This document shows positions 46,401 to 55,818 of a DNA stretch of 64,000 bases, piece after piece. The first letter of the stretch is position 1; each line of letters begins with the position of its first letter. The translations under genes were made by a program, and so were the position numbers. Below the pieces are notes generated by a model, which did not search any database, was not told the origin of the DNA, and worked only from the letters and a program-made list of their open reading frames with translations. The stretch is from Triops longicaudatus (Eukaryota; Arthropoda; Branchiopoda; Notostraca; Triopsidae), in NCBI GenBank assembly GCA_022885665.1, contig JAGQDJ010000059.1, positions 408,159-472,158 on the forward strand, written 5' to 3'.

Positions 46401-49400
46401 TTCATTGCTCAACAAGTGGTAAATAGTTCATAAATGTTTTGTTGTAATATAATTCAATCTAAACAGATCTTCGGTAGGGAAAGAATGTATGCGTTGAGCT
46501 TTATAATGGGACAGTTAACGCCATTTAGTGACACAGTAATGAAGCTTGCTTCTAGAATAAAGCCTCACTGCTTCTCAGCCTAACGCGAATCCAAAGAACG
46601 ACAACTTTATTGCATCTTGCCAAGTGCTCTTGACCGCAAAAGTCGATGTACATACTAAAATCATGTCCCCTTGCGACTTGCTAACTTTATTTGCTCGAAA
46701 AAGACGATTCATTGCGAGACTGACTGTTATTTTCAATGGAATACCCAAAAAGGGACAAATTGGGCACCTTTTTTAACTCCCGAGATGGCTCTGGTTGTTC
46801 AAGTGTATGGCTCTAGACGTTCTTGCTTCTAGATTTAATTGTTGGCATGTAACTTTCTGTAAATTTGCTGTTTACGTATCGGTTGAGGCTCTTGTTTTTT
46901 TATATGTATATATTTTTTTTCGTTTTCTGTTTTTCTTTCGTTTTTGGTACGTTTTTCTGTTTTTGGCTGCTATGTGTATTGTTGTGCAGGCTCTGTTTCG
47001 GGAGACACGGAAGATGAAGGTGAAAATCGTGACAATGGCGGCCTCAATACGAGCGGAGGCATGCGACGAGCTTGTTCGTTATCCGACCTCACCCAACCTT
47101 CGCCCAGCCGCAGACTTTTGCCCAACCCACCCAACAATGGTACCATAAAAGACCACTTTAATATCTCTGAAAAAGGATAACTTGGCTCGTATTATTTGTA
47201 CAGCACCGTGCTTTGGCTGCTTGCAAAAAGCAAAAGTCATTCTTGTATTCGAAAGCAAAATATTGAATGTCCTATGCTTTGTCATGTGCCCAGTTTTTTG
47301 TAACAACTTTTTCTTGAAAAGATTCCTTGGCTAATTTGAGTGAAAATAATGTTATCTTTAAATTAGTTTCGGGTAAAGTTGCGCCGAGAACCTCAACCGC
47401 AGCTTCCAGTACTACAAACACGATGAGTAACCGTATTTCCATGAATCGGTTAAGCAGTAAATCGACCATGGATTTATCTCGAAGCTCATCTGTGCTAAAT
47501 CAAGTAAAACTTTCTTTCTTATGTATTTTACTTACATATTTTTATTTATTATTATTTTATCTCTTTCTTAAGGAGACTTGGGTTAATTGTAACTAGACTA
47601 AAGTAAGACAAATAATAACTTTCAAATAACAAACGCCTTGAGTCTGTAAAAAACAAATTCATGGGCAAAGTTGATATGCAGACCTATCCGCTAGAACCTT
47701 AATTAAAATAACGAGCATTTAGTAAATTGGTTGAATCTAATGCTGTAGCTTTCTTTATTTTATTTTTTATCTTTTTTAATTAATTCTTATGTTTTTAAAT
47801 CCTGTTTGTTTTGGTATTTTGAGCTGATAACTAATTTTTAACATAATCGTAGAAAATAATCATGATAGAGAGAATTTTAGTTTTACTAGGTTTGGGGGTA
47901 ATTTTGAGCAGAGAACTCCGAGCTGATAAAAGTTTTATTGCTTTTAGAATGAAAGCGAGTCCGGTGAATCACGTATAGTGAGGTCTAGCACGCAAGGTAG
48001 GATGAACTCGTTAGCCAGGAGCTCCACCAATACTTCGTTGGCCCGAGTGGGCGTGGTTCCAAGTCAGCCGGCGTCAGCTATGCGACCTACGATTAGTTCT
48101 TCCAATAAAGTTGCGGCCAGTAAGCCGAATTCCACCTCAGGAAGCAACCGAGCCACGCCCAGACGAATGACCGGTGCTGTGTCGACAGGTAAATATGTTT
48201 ATCGACTTCTTCAACCTCTTTTTTTTTAGATTTTTTTTATATATTGGCCGATTTCTTGTTCTTCTTTGATTTGTTACTCTTCTGTTTTGTATTATATTTG
48301 AGATTTTTTTAGACTTAGTCACTAGTTTTTTTTAGTCATTAGTTTTCTAGTTTTCACGACATTTTTCACTTTTCGTTGATTTTTGCTTTCTTGTGTTGAA
48401 TTTAAGTTTTCTGGGATTTTTACTGCGCTTAATCTTTTGAGCTTCTTTTATCCTTTGTCTTTCGTCCTTTTGACTTTTGTTGTTTTTTCAGTTTTCTTAG
48501 AGTGTTGAACCCTATTTTGATTTTTTTTAATCTAGTTTACAAAAAAAAAATAATCATAAGGTATATCCTTTTGTTTAATTGTGTTTACAGGAGATATCTT
48601 GCAGGCTGTCCACGATGAATCCAGTTCGGATGGCGAGCCAGAACGAACAAATGTCCGAGCCCGAGTGATGAATTTCGAGCGAAGTGTGACGTAAGTTCAA
48701 CCTCGTTACCAAACCTTTTGTCTCATTTTTTGGTCGTTTTTTTATTTAATTTTATGCTATTCTGTTTTTATTTACTTATTTCAGTTTTTAACGTTTTTGT
48801 TCTTTACAGGAAGAGTCAATCAACGAATGCTATGGTTTCGGGCCGTCGAACGCCATCTACCGGCTTGAGTACCCGCACGACGAGCGAAAAGGACCTCAGA
48901 AAATCCACACCGACCATTGCAGCTGTCGCTTCACCGAGTCCCAAATCCGATTGTAGTAGCAAACGTCTACCCTTAGACTCTTCTGGAGTAGCACGTCAGC
49001 TGCAGTTCAATTCCCAGGACGCCAAAGATCCCAACAGAGGGCCTCGTATGTCCTTGGCATTTTTAAAATATTTTTGTTTTTATTGAGTTTTGATATTTTT
49101 GGTAGTGGAAACTTTTAAACGCTTTGTTTTTTCGCTTTTATAATTAGCTTATTTTTGTATTTGCTTTTGTTTTATTTATTTATTTTTTATTTTGTTGAGT
49201 ATATCTATTTCTGTCTCGTACATATTTAGTTTTTAACATATTTTCGAATTGCAAGCGTCTTAGTTTATATAATATTATTAGTGGAACAATTTTAAGTTGA
49301 CTAGAAATAAATTTCGAGTTTTAAATTTCGCGTCTTTCTTTAGTTTGCCGAGCCTCCTGTGAGATGGCGGTAGAGACGTTTAAAAGCGCAGCCGATTCAT

Positions 49401-49729
49401 TGTTGGTGCTGCAGCGACGACTTTCGGGTGGAAGCTCCGCCCAAGATACCGAATCGAATCTGTCTGATCGCGAGCGCAGCGATTTGCTGCATTATTTATC
49501 TTCTTCTATTGCGCCGATTCTCCAGAAATTGAAGCCTTTGCACGCCATATCGGACCAAGAGGGCGTGCCCAGCGTTGCGACTGAACCTGCTCATATTAGT
49601 AATCCTTTACCCCCCGACATGGCAGCAGCGAACAATCCTTTAATGGTGCAAATGATGCAGCAATACTCGGACATGCTTTTAAACATGTTTCAGCAAAGAA
49701 TGCAAACGAATAGCGGGTCCAGTAACTAA
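16497..49729 (+). CDS. WDR62: WDR62/MAPKBP1-type WD40 scaffold protein
   Basis: The first coding exon, 16497-16583 (MDHNLPNESRVIRAPSLRRG...), joins exon 2 at 32975. With the exons listed in the block entries, the model has 25 coding exons that close to 1,631 codons including TAA (1,630 aa). Residues about 60-735 are WD40 repeats with family-specific strings such as NVWDWRAGIKVASNKVSSKV, YFVTVGNRHVKFW, VEAHDAEVLCLEY-type (here IEAHDAEVLCLEY) and LDDHSSSITAVRF. The N-terminal exon resembles the vertebrate 'RSPS..RR...RED' start, which supports this ATG. Known family role: spindle-pole and JNK-pathway scaffold (WDR62, primary microcephaly; MAPKBP1, its paralogue). An invertebrate normally has one co-orthologue. 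The C-terminal half is disordered, with short conserved helices. Upstream ORFs and alternative first and last exons suggest complex regulation. Confidence 0.95.
17930..18490 (+). repeat. TTAGG-type telomere-like tract
   Basis: The best-preserved stretch in the window is at about 18445-18470, four consecutive pentamers of TTAGG type with one CTAGG. It is surrounded by decayed copies (GTTAGGTTAGCTT, AGTTAAGTTA). The orientation is TTAGG on the plus strand, the sense strand of WDR62. It is interstitial, not a chromosome end, because the gene continues on both sides. Confidence 0.75.
22040..22160 (+). promoter_or_regulatory. Candidate internal WDR62 promoter with GC box
   Basis: A G/C-rich patch with a GC box (CCCCGCCCCTC, near 22099) and GGGGTTGGGGTGGGG, in an otherwise AT-rich intron. 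It lies about 350-450 bases upstream of the alternative first coding exon at 22504. The GC box is a Sp1/KLF-type site by consensus; promoter activity is inferred. Confidence 0.45.
22504..22563 (+). CDS. WDR62: WDR62 alternative first exon B (20 codons)
   Basis: An ATG in good context (AACCATGA) opens 20 codons, MKENGDSGGELLGQGRKRGR, ending at a consensus donor GTAAGT (22564) in phase 0. The next in-phase acceptor is exon 2 of WDR62 at 32975, giving ...RKRGR-VRLERIAG. The basic end of this leader parallels the RR-rich end of the canonical exon. A GC-box patch lies upstream. Reading phase, donor quality, start context and promoter-like sequence agree, which makes this the best of the alternative starts. 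Confidence 0.6.
23111..23366. mobile_element. Foldback element with 52-bp near-perfect inverted ends
   Basis: Arm 23111-23162 is the reverse complement of 23315-23366 with one mismatch in 52 positions. The arms begin CCTTCAAACTT and end CTTACTGGTTCA, enclosing 152 bp of unrelated sequence. The same arms make the two strands encode the same short peptide ends, so the open frames here are shadows of the repeat. Arm identity implies recent origin or gene conversion. No transposase or clear target duplication is seen, so the superfamily is open. Confidence 0.85.
23521..23566 (-). mobile_element. pogo/Tigger-type terminal repeat, copy 1
   Basis: Read on the minus strand the sequence is close to the Tigger-type end CAGTGGTACCTCG followed by TATAACGAACCTAATCC and GTTCCTGGATG. 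A second copy of the same 43-bp block is at 31613-31655, with most bases identical. The partner end of each element is not recognised, so these are fragments. Confidence 0.5.
24748..25697. mobile_element. 'AAGGCTG' family element, copy 4 (about 950 bp)
   Basis: The left end TTAAGGTTGTGTTTCCACTG and the right end AGTGGAAACACAGCCTAG are inverted repeats. Inner blocks near 24770 (CCCTGGTGTT) and 25566 (AACACCAGGGG) also pair. The interior has no long coding frame. It is longer than the other three copies and may be a nested pair. Confidence 0.45.
25700..26280 (+). repeat. TTAGG-type telomere-like tract
   Basis: Repeated GGTTAGGTTA, GTTAGGTTAAG and GTTAGGTTCG words over more than 500 bp, all with TTAGG on the plus strand and decayed by substitutions. 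It directly abuts the right end of the element ending at 25697. Confidence 0.65.
27173..27284. mobile_element. 'AAGGCTG' family element, copy 2
   Basis: The ends TAAGCTGCGTTTTCACTGCT and TAATGGAAACGTAGCCTTA are inverted and match the ends of copies 1 and 3. At about 112 bp it is the shortest copy and seems internally deleted. Confidence 0.5.
28171..28628. mobile_element. Possible pogo-like MITE
   Basis: The left end CAGTATAGCTTCAATAATCC and, inverted, the right end around CTCGGATAATTAGGAGTG share the AATWATCCGAG core seen in pogo/Tigger-type termini. The match is short and imperfect, no flanking TA duplication could be fixed, and the interior has no transposase frame. Confidence 0.3.
30612..30734 (+). 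CDS. WDR62: WDR62 alternative first exon C (41 codons)
   Basis: The ATG at 30612 (AAGAATGA) opens 41 codons, MKSSLEREFLLLSQDAEPNS..., ending ...FVALGQ at donor GTATAC (30735) in phase 0. It would join exon 2 at 32975. Codon use and composition (GC higher than the flanks, acidic/polar peptide) look coding. The preceding 100 bases (GGCGACGTAACCCACGTATGG) are less AT-rich than the surroundings. No homology is recognised in the peptide; it could be a lineage-specific leader. Confidence 0.5.
31613..31655 (-). mobile_element. pogo/Tigger-type terminal repeat, copy 2
   Basis: The 43-bp block ACGCCATCCAGGAACAAATT and what follows aligns with 23522-23564. The end reads GTACCACTATAT, compatible with a GTGGTACC-type terminus next to a TA target. 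The rest of the element is not recognised. Confidence 0.45.
32794..32925 (+). CDS. Possible WDR62 alternative first exon D
   Basis: The ATG at 32794 opens 44 codons (MSMRKLGFPGRKWEQ...) ending at GTACTA (32926) in phase 0, with only 49 bases to the exon 2 acceptor at 32973-32974. An intron that short is at the lower limit. The frame starts further upstream at 32722. This is the weakest of the candidate starts and could be chance or part of a transcript leader. Confidence 0.25.
33067..34769 (+). other. WDR62 intron 2, no recognisable element
   Basis: A 1.7-kb AT-rich intron that interrupts a Gly codon. One palindromic CRE (TGACGTCA) lies at 34255-34262. Open frame 33804-34109 shows no domain and is treated as chance. 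Confidence 0.6.
39669..39895 (+). other. Open, less AT-rich island inside a WDR62 intron
   Basis: Within the intron 39358-40085 a block with clearly higher GC and a long open frame (ATG 39611 to stop 39908) is bounded by an acceptor-like CCACTAG and a donor-like GTAAGC (39896). If spliced in, its 227 bases would not keep the WDR62 frame, so it would act as a poison exon. It may instead be a transposon fragment. No homology is recognised in the frame. Confidence 0.35.
40525..43501 (+). other. WDR62: WDR62 exons 12-18: disordered middle region
   Basis: Exons: 40525-40662, 40702-40907, 41370-41470, 41657-41725, 41916-42020, 42730-42851, 42997-43501. Conserved pieces are FSVGKLPLWAKKQ just after the propellers (vertebrate 'LTNGKLPLWAKR') and a basic helix, AAKKREELQRRIEETRRKLQ, at the end of exon 18. 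The rest is acidic, Ser-rich and poorly conserved. Donors of exons 13 (GTTTGT) and 14 (GTTCGA) lack a purine at +3, unlike most others in the gene. The intron 42021-42729 carries a small TIR element and a TTAGG-type tract (about 42490-42570). Confidence 0.9.
42101..42310. mobile_element. 'AAGGCTG' family element, copy 3
   Basis: The ends TAAAGGCTGTCTCTGCTGCT and ACAGTAGAAACTTAGCCTTA are inverted. The interior aligns with copy 1 at 7709-7881, including ACAGTTGCA..CACA, ATAAATTATCTAA and TAGTCTGC.GTATT. It lies in a WDR62 intron. Confidence 0.6.
43949..45094 (+). CDS. WDR62: WDR62 exon 19 and its alternative terminal extension
   Basis: The exon opens at 43949 in phase 0 with IGYKSTLKSSQSISDLSR, matching the vertebrate family string. 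The short form is spliced at GTAAGC (44109, phase 1) to the exon at 46990. If that donor is skipped the frame stays open for a further 328 codons to TGA at 45092-45094, giving a different C-terminus (total about 1,541 aa). The extension has a Gly-rich repeat, an acidic Ser patch (SQDEDEDTPTQS) and Lys/Ser-rich stretches, with coding-like composition throughout. An open frame this long after a strong donor suggests a real second isoform rather than chance. Confidence 0.65.
   Translation: MGYKSTLKSSQSISDLSRAPDSETEMHSLSSSMRFGSSAGGGTGSGRVTNGTTGKRVQWTRNAVSVDLGEMGVGVGVVVSGVTVGSGGGGACVGLGGGGAGVGLGGGGAGVGLGAGSLSPSSSHVVHEALSALEAVLAAQDEHEEEHSDSQDEDEDTPTQSVSTDSLEIHRPRMDDLRYYKTFSPPSVFSSLTMDSLEVERMTVEGVKPFMEKTMERKVEEKHGSEKHLPAKRALSLPNPISWELKFADSETKKPVLWVPPSVRSHKCDLKGTAATPPKLAQSCSNLSAKKSTTTTSGSKNAKSATLVQTANAASLLLQKKVRHSLPKRSGTFNVHDKRAKPAWAKNVGIPQVLPSRIVAGKGKHGGGGSGIVFSRSRLCF
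44207..44287 (+). repeat. Coding 27-bp tandem repeat, three units
   Basis: Units 44207-44233, 44234-44260 and 44261-44287 each encode GGGGAGVGL or GGGGACVGL, differing by only a few bases. It is an in-frame minisatellite in the alternative WDR62 C-terminus, preceded by GVGVGVVV. Length changes of whole units would preserve the frame. Confidence 0.9.
45095..46989 (+). other. WDR62 intron or 3' UTR of the long-exon isoform
   Basis: Contains two TTAGG-type tracts (about 45545-45620 and 45895-45965) and the foldback repeat at 45976-46083. For the read-through isoform this would be 3' UTR. Otherwise no exon is recognised. Confidence 0.55.
45976..46083. mobile_element. Foldback repeat with ~40-bp arms
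   Basis: The left arm (about 45976-46016) and the right arm (about 46040-46083) are inverted copies. The inner 23-24 bases ending TTTTTCTTACTCGG are nearly perfect, with a loop of about 22 bases. It has the form of a short MITE or snapback element; no target duplication was found. Confidence 0.65.
46990..49729 (+). other. WDR62: WDR62 exons 20-25: conserved C-terminus
   Basis: Exons: 46990-47139, 47367-47503, 47948-48188, 48591-48690, 48810-49045, 49344-49729, phases closing exactly to TAA at 49727-49729. Most of the sequence is Ser/Thr/Arg-rich and disordered, including RRACSLSDLTQPSPSRR. The last exon encodes two helices: CEMAVETFKSAADSLLVLQRRL, matching the vertebrate helix near 'L..TFQEALDLYRVL', and MVQMMQQYSDMLLNMFQQRM, matching the terminal 'LLEHYSELLVQAVRRK'. 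In vertebrate WDR62 this C-terminal part mediates oligomerisation and binding of kinase partners; that role is inferred here. Confidence 0.9.
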
Positions 49730-52113
49730 CGTAACTAATTTTAAATCTGGAAAAAAAGAAAGAGGAAGGAGTAGAAGTGCCAAAGAATTTTGGACGATAG
49801 AGAAAGGATTTGAGGGCCAAATGAAGACGGTGGTAAAACATTCCCATTTATATACAACCAAATCTTCTCCCATCGAAGTAACAGACGAGGATGTGGTAAC
49901 CGCTTTAATGAAGAATTTCCGTTGAAATATGTGATAACCCCCAGTTTTAATCCCCCCCCCCCCTCTCACACACACGCTCGGAATATCTTTGAAGCTTTCT
50001 GTTTTGAGTTGTTAATATCTTGCAAGGATTTGTCCCTGAATTTCCAAAGCATATCCACCTAGTAACGAAAATTAACGGACAGCAAGTTGTGAATTGTATG
50101 TCCTTTTGTGTGTTTGTGTTTTTTAGCAGTTCTAAGTGAAGAAAATAACCAGTAACAGAGGTCAACCTGGTTTTGTGTATACTTGGAAGTAAGAAAAGTA
50201 AATAAGGACGAAGAAAAATGCATTGGGTAACGCCAAACTGTCAATACATTCGAATTTTCTTTGTTGTATATATATTTTCTTTGGTCAGTGTACTATTTGA
50301 TGTTGGAAAAGGCAAAATGGCAGCATAAAAATCAGAGGAACGAACAATTCCGATAGAACGAATGAAATAATCATAACTGCTGGTACCTTACATACAAGTG
50401 CATATTTATGATAAGACTGCAGAATGTTAGGACCATGCAAAACAGTCGCGGTTTTATGTTCACTCTTAAGATTGACAACTCCATGATATTGCATGGCTCT
50501 TTATTTATTAATTTTGTGGGGTCATTTTTATATGACCCAAAAAGTCCAATGTTTCAGTTTTTTTTTGTGTGTGTGTGTAGCTGAGAAGAATGAATGAAGA
50601 GCACAGTGAAGAACTTGAACATAGTCTTTTGTGTATTTCGGAATAACTGACGGGTGTAAACCCTGCTTTAAAGTCGAGAATGCCAAGTGTTTAATTTCAC
50701 GGTATTAGAAATTTTGTATGGGTTAAATTGGACCGCAATGCCAGTAAGAATGAAATTGCAGAAGTCTGCTGAGGCCAAGGAAAGCAGACTGTTTTGGCAC
50801 CAAATTCAGTTTTCTAGCCGCATTCATGCAGTGATAGCTTGAATGCTTGCTTTTGAATTAATTTCATTCTCAAAATTTTTGAATTAATTAAAACTAATTA
50901 GAAGAAGTGTGCGTAAATTTGACTATCACTTTTCTTTTGAAAAAAAAAACGGTCTTATAAGTGAGATAAACAAAAAATTCTCTGCAATTGATACCCAAGC
51001 GTGTTACCTATATTATGTGCGTAAAAATAAATTCAAAATCGTCACAGATTTTATTTATTACTACTTTTTCAATCTCTTCAAAATCGACATTTTGAAAATG
51101 TGGTCCAAGTTCCGACTACTTGGGGCAGACGATATTAATGAATTCCCATAACGGAATACAAAACGGAAACATATAATTAAAAGTATTTACAACGAACATA
51201 GGTGAATAAAGTACTTTCTACGACAACAAAATAAGCGCAAACAAATACGCCAAACGCTAACGACATTCCTTTGCGGCGGGTTAAAAACCTTCGAAAGTGA
51301 CTGGCGTGCGACGTACCAAGTGTTAGCGTATAACACCACGCTGCCTAGTCGAAATGTCCCACATTACCACTTCGCGAAAGCTTGGACTTCTCTCACAAAC
51401 ACAGTTTATGTTCAGTATCATATGAAGAATTCTGAGAAGCCTAGTACTTCAGCTAAACACTTAACTCAAGGAAGTGATAATCACTTAGGTATTTGCTCGC
51501 AAAAACGTCTAGATAGGCTATACGTAGTTCTTGAAAAGTCTGACAGGTATAAAATTTTTGAAATTAAATAACTTAACAACCACAAACAAAAATTAACGCC
51601 AACTTTCCAGAAATACTTAATTCAGGTAGTAGAACAATGTTCAGTAGCTAGCACAAAATAACAATGTGTAATAGAGCTAAACATGCGTTTGTCGGAGTTG
51701 GACCTTCTTCTCTACTGCCCATAATTTCTATCACCATTGACTTCTGTCTACTTGAATTGACAACCTTATACTTTAAACTGAATTTACTTTACAAAAAATT
51801 CTGTTAAATCTATGTGAATTTGTCTTGACCTGCAAGTCCGAAATGCTTCTTTTCTTTCAACCTTGGCACCCATTCGTACTGTTACGAATCCCTTAGCGGG
51901 TCCAAATCATTATCCAGCAGCTCCTTCCATTGCTTCTAAGCTTTAGATCTATTGTCACACGAAACGTTCACCACCGGTGCACAAATAGATTTGTTTATGT
52001 TTATTAGGCGAATGATTTCTGCAAAATTATGTTATGGTTCATCAATGACGTTCAGAGAGTTTTTTCTATTTTACAAAACAAAATAGAAGACTATAAAGAC
52101 TTTGCTGCTTTTA
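49730..52113. other. Convergent 3' flanks of WDR62 and the minus-strand gene
   Basis: AT-rich sequence with a C13-type run and CA repeat (49952-49974), a short GT repeat (about 50566-50578) and several AATAAA-like words such as near 51025. No coding exon is recognised; short open frames at 50909-51151 and 51320-51571 lack any recognisable feature. Confidence 0.5.
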
Positions 52114-55100
52114 TTACAGCTGGCTTGGTCGCTTTTCCGACAGCGGTTTTTCTTGACAGGACGTGTCAGATACGGAAGGGGGTAGAGCCTGGTTAGCGAA
52201 AGTAGGAGATGGCATCGGCCGGTCGTACGCGAAGACAGGGCCAAGTGTAGCCAAAATAAGATTCTGACTGCTAATTGGCTGTATTGAATTTAAACAAAAA
52301 AAGAAACAAATCGATTAAAAAATAATAACGCTTTAAGAATTTTTTGAAGATAAAAAAAAATAAACAACTAAAAAAGAAATCACTGATGTAGAGTAAGAAG
52401 GTTGTGGGGAAGAGATCAAAACTAAACCATAGCACAATTCACCTTCTGAAGCCGCCGATTTCCACGTGTAAAAATTCGGGGCTTGATGAACGCATCTTCG
52501 CACCGGTTTTCTTCTATCGCGTTACCTGCAGGTGCTGTTGTCATAAATAATTAGGAATTATCTCGTAACCACCTTAAGAGCACACACGTCTTCAAATATT
52601 TTCAAAACTATTTTATAATTCTTATATATGTCAAGCAAAATCCAAACATTTTATAGATTTCTTATAGACGCATTAGTGCTACTTGGGACATTGCTGTAAT
52701 TGGAAGATATCTTGAAATTACTATTTCCTTCCGAAATCGGCTTAAAAGAGCATGCAGTTTCTTCTAGCTTGTCGTCTAAATGTTGAACATACTGAGGAAT
52801 GCGTGGCAGTGGGGCTGACGGACGTTCCTACGTAAGCAAAGCACGGCATTAGTGATACTGGCTAAAAATTCAAAACAAAATCTGTTCAAGAAAGTTTACT
52901 TACTGTGAAAGATTAGCTAACAATAACTAGGGACTAAAAAATAATTCAAAACGCATATCCATTCAAGATAATCGAATCAATTTATAGAGTAGAGGAGGGA
53001 AGGGACAGTTGACACGTCGGACAAACCATACAAAAATCATTACTAATAAACAACAAATGTTTTGTATTCTGGAAAATTCACACGCTTAATGGGTACAACG
53101 ACGTACAAACAGGGAAAGTTTTTTCGAAAAAGACTACAGCGTACACGAGAAAAAAAATCCGAATTTGTGGCACTTTTGGTAAGAAATGGGTTGTACCGTT
53201 CAATGTGTCTGTCAAAAATTTAAGCAAAAATACTTTTTGCGTAGCGGATATGTTGAAGATAATTTCTTCAAAGATGGGCTACAAATTCGCTCTACTGATT
53301 TTGTAAGAGATTTTAGTGTTACAGACAGGGCCGGATTAAGTCTTTGCGGGCTCCTAGGCTGACGTATCCGCGCTGAGAAAGAGTACTTTTTTACGGGCCC
53401 CGCCACACCACGGGCCCCTAGGCTGCAGCCTACTTAGCCTCTATTATAATCCGGCCCTGGTTACAGAGTGATTATTTAGTTCGATTTGGACTGAGCCATT
53501 TTTACCACCAAGTGGAACTGACTCGGCAATGATGCGCCATATCTACAATTGAAAATGCCTGCGACTTGACCATTCTCACAGACCCATAACGAACGACAAT
53601 GGTGTACTCCGTTACAATGTTGCCTTTTCTTGAAGTCACTAAACTTTTGGTCAAAATCGTGCACGTTTTTTTTTTTTTTTTTAAGCAGTGCTAGAAATTT
53701 TTCGGTATCGATCGATCGATCGGCCATTTTGTCCCCCAGTCCAAATTGCGTAGCCCATACTTCATTTGTTCACTAAGAAGAGGCTCTAGTTTTCATTCAA
53801 TGTCGTCTTGGATCTTGCTTTTTATCCTTCACGAACGTACAACACCTCATTTGATAGCCAAGATACATAATAAGAACGCGTGTAACTTTAGGCTGGAATT
53901 TTTTCGCATGTAAAAAGAAAAATCAAGAGCAGAAAATTACCCACATTACCCCATACCTCCTCTATTTACATTACCAAGTACAGTAGTGTCACAACGAAGT
54001 TAAGGAAACAACAAATCCACCATTAGATGCTAACTTCTGGAAGCTAAACAAATGAAGACAAAAACAGTTTTGTCAAGCGTAGGATGACCAAACATCTCGT
54101 TTTTTCGCCGTTTCTTAAGAGTTTCCTTTTTGGCAACAAAAAATTGTTTTGTCCCGTTTACAGGAGGAAGTAAAAAATCTATGATGAACGGCTAGAGTTT
54201 TAGGACTGTTATAGATAAGGAGTGTTTTAGGTTTCTATAGATTTACTTTTCTTAATTTTTCTTTTAATGTTATCCAAGACCTCAGCAATATTCACTAGAA
54301 ATAATGATTCAAATGAAAATATTCTACAAAAATTTACTAAATTTGTGAAACTGATTTCGATTGTTAACGTTACAGCTTTCCAAGGCGCGAATTATGACAC
54401 CTCATTCTCTGAAAATTCGGATGTTAAAACATAATCTTTGTAACAGTAAAGTTTTGCTTAAGCTTGAAGTTCTAATGTCGGCAAGGTTTTTGAAAAATCC
54501 TTAATTTCAAAAGTTGAGTATATAATTCTTGCAAGTTCGTGTTCATAAGTTCCAATGCCATTCAATGAAAGTTTTCACATACGGTAACTCTTATTATGAG
54601 AATCTAACGCAACAGAAGAGTCGTTCTGAAGTTGTCTTCGAAGTCTTTTCGACACAACTTTGTACGAAACCAAATGCTCATCTGACTTTCAGAATTTTTC
54701 CATCAAAATTTTTGCAAGAGAAGCATGGTATACATAGGTAGAGTTGCCAATGCTACTTCACGAAAAGTTCGTTAATGGCCCGTCTTAAATTAATCGAGCC
54801 GTCTTCCGAAACAATCACAACCACAACGCGTCCAGTACTGCACGGTCGGGAAACAGACCGTAAACTATTTACCTGTGTTTTTCAAAATTATGCAAAAGAC
54901 GCAATCTTTCTGTTTCTCCTATCCTCCTTGGATCCTATGTAGCCTTAACTAGCATTTTACGATAGCTTTCGAAACAGTGCAATAAATTTTCGATGGTGTA
55001 CGTTTTTTTACAACGTTTTACGTGACTGCAATATAACAGTCTATTTAAATATTTTCCCAACATTTGAATAAAGTTACCCAACAAATTTTTACAATTCTTT

Positions 55101-55818
55101 ATAACAAATTGACCAGTTTCGTCCCATTGAAACTTGGCCACCCTAGCCAAGCTTTACGAAATTGTCTGCTTATTTTATTTAATTTAAGTTTGTTACAGAG
55201 TCGAATGGTTCATTGAACGAAAGGTGAAATAAATTTTAGCCGCCAGGGGCTTAATTCTGGTAAAGACTTTACAATTGAATGCATGGATTTAGAAGTGGAG
55301 AGAAGACAATTACCGTGGAACAGATTATCACTACTTACAGGACGCTGCAAGAAATTCCCGTTTCCGTCCATAGTATTTGGTTTGATCTCTGTGTCCCTGC
55401 AGGAAAAAAATATAAACACGTATAGAATAGTCCGAAGCTTAGAAAAGAACTTCCAGCTGCGAAATAGGAAAACTACTCTTTATTTTCGTGCATTTGGTCT
55501 GCACAGTGCTTCTCAAACTTGTCACTGTGCAAGCCATTTATAGTTTATTAAAAATTTTATTTACCTAACGTAAGTTAATTCATGTTAACATTTCATATCC
55601 CAAGTACTAACACTACTATTCAATTTTGGGTAGTTAAAAACAGGTTTGAGAAGCACTGCCGGAACAAATTTTTCAAAGTGAACTATATAAAAAATTATGG
55701 CACAAAAATCTTTATTAACCAAACAAGAAACTTTTCACTACTTTTCTGTGATGCTCTCAAGTGACTCAGCAGGGTCAACAGTATCGGAAACTTCGTTTTG
55801 TACACTTGAGCTATCCAT
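52114..55818 (-). CDS. Unrecognised six-exon gene, about 212 aa
   Basis: Minus-strand exons in order: 55818-55742, 55396-55339, 54872-54762, 52827-52683, 52525-52443, 52278-52114. Phases close to 213 codons with TAA. The start context is good (GCCATGG). Donors are GTAGTG, GTAAGT, GTGAAG, GTAGCA and GTGAAT, several of them weak, so exon ends could shift. The protein begins MDSSSVQNEVSDTVDPAESL. It has one hydrophobic strand-like segment (TGRVVVVIVSEDGSINLRRA), a basic stretch (KPRIFTRGNRRLQK), and a Pro/Ser-rich tail (GPVFAYDRPMPSPTF). I do not recognise a family and assign no function. Most of it looks disordered. The 1.9-kb third intron holds a TE-like relic. It converges on WDR62 and runs in the same direction as NAA50. 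Confidence 0.6.
53209..53727 (-). pseudogene. Broken TE-like coding relic, split by a MITE
   Basis: On the minus strand an ATG at 53727 (MADRSIDTEKFLALLKK...) opens a frame with Cys/His spacing (HCNGVHHCRSLWVCENG, then FNCRYGAS) ending at 53476. A second frame (KNGSVQIELNNHSV, then TLKSLTKSVERICSPSLKKL) continues the same sense after a frameshift near 53500 and on the far side of the element 53326-53459. The Cys/His layout followed by 'dG.V.I.l..H' resembles DNA-binding modules found next to MULE-type transposases. This is a structural impression, not a match. The A-run near 53675 may be a second lesion. Confidence 0.4.
53326..53459. mobile_element. hAT-type MITE with intact 8-bp target duplication
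   Basis: The ends CAGGGCCGGATTAA and TTATAATCCGGCCCTG are inverted repeats. The 134-bp element is flanked by perfect direct repeats GTTACAGA at 53318-53325 and 53460-53467. The interior has GGGCCCC blocks and inverted CCTAGGCTG patches. CAGGG..CCCTG ends and an 8-bp duplication place it with the hAT group, as a different subfamily from the element at 14549. Confidence 0.9.

Noticed and set aside
54935..55150. 71-codon minus frame inside the unrecognised gene
   Set aside because: Lies in the intron between two phase-matched exons; composition is not distinctive.
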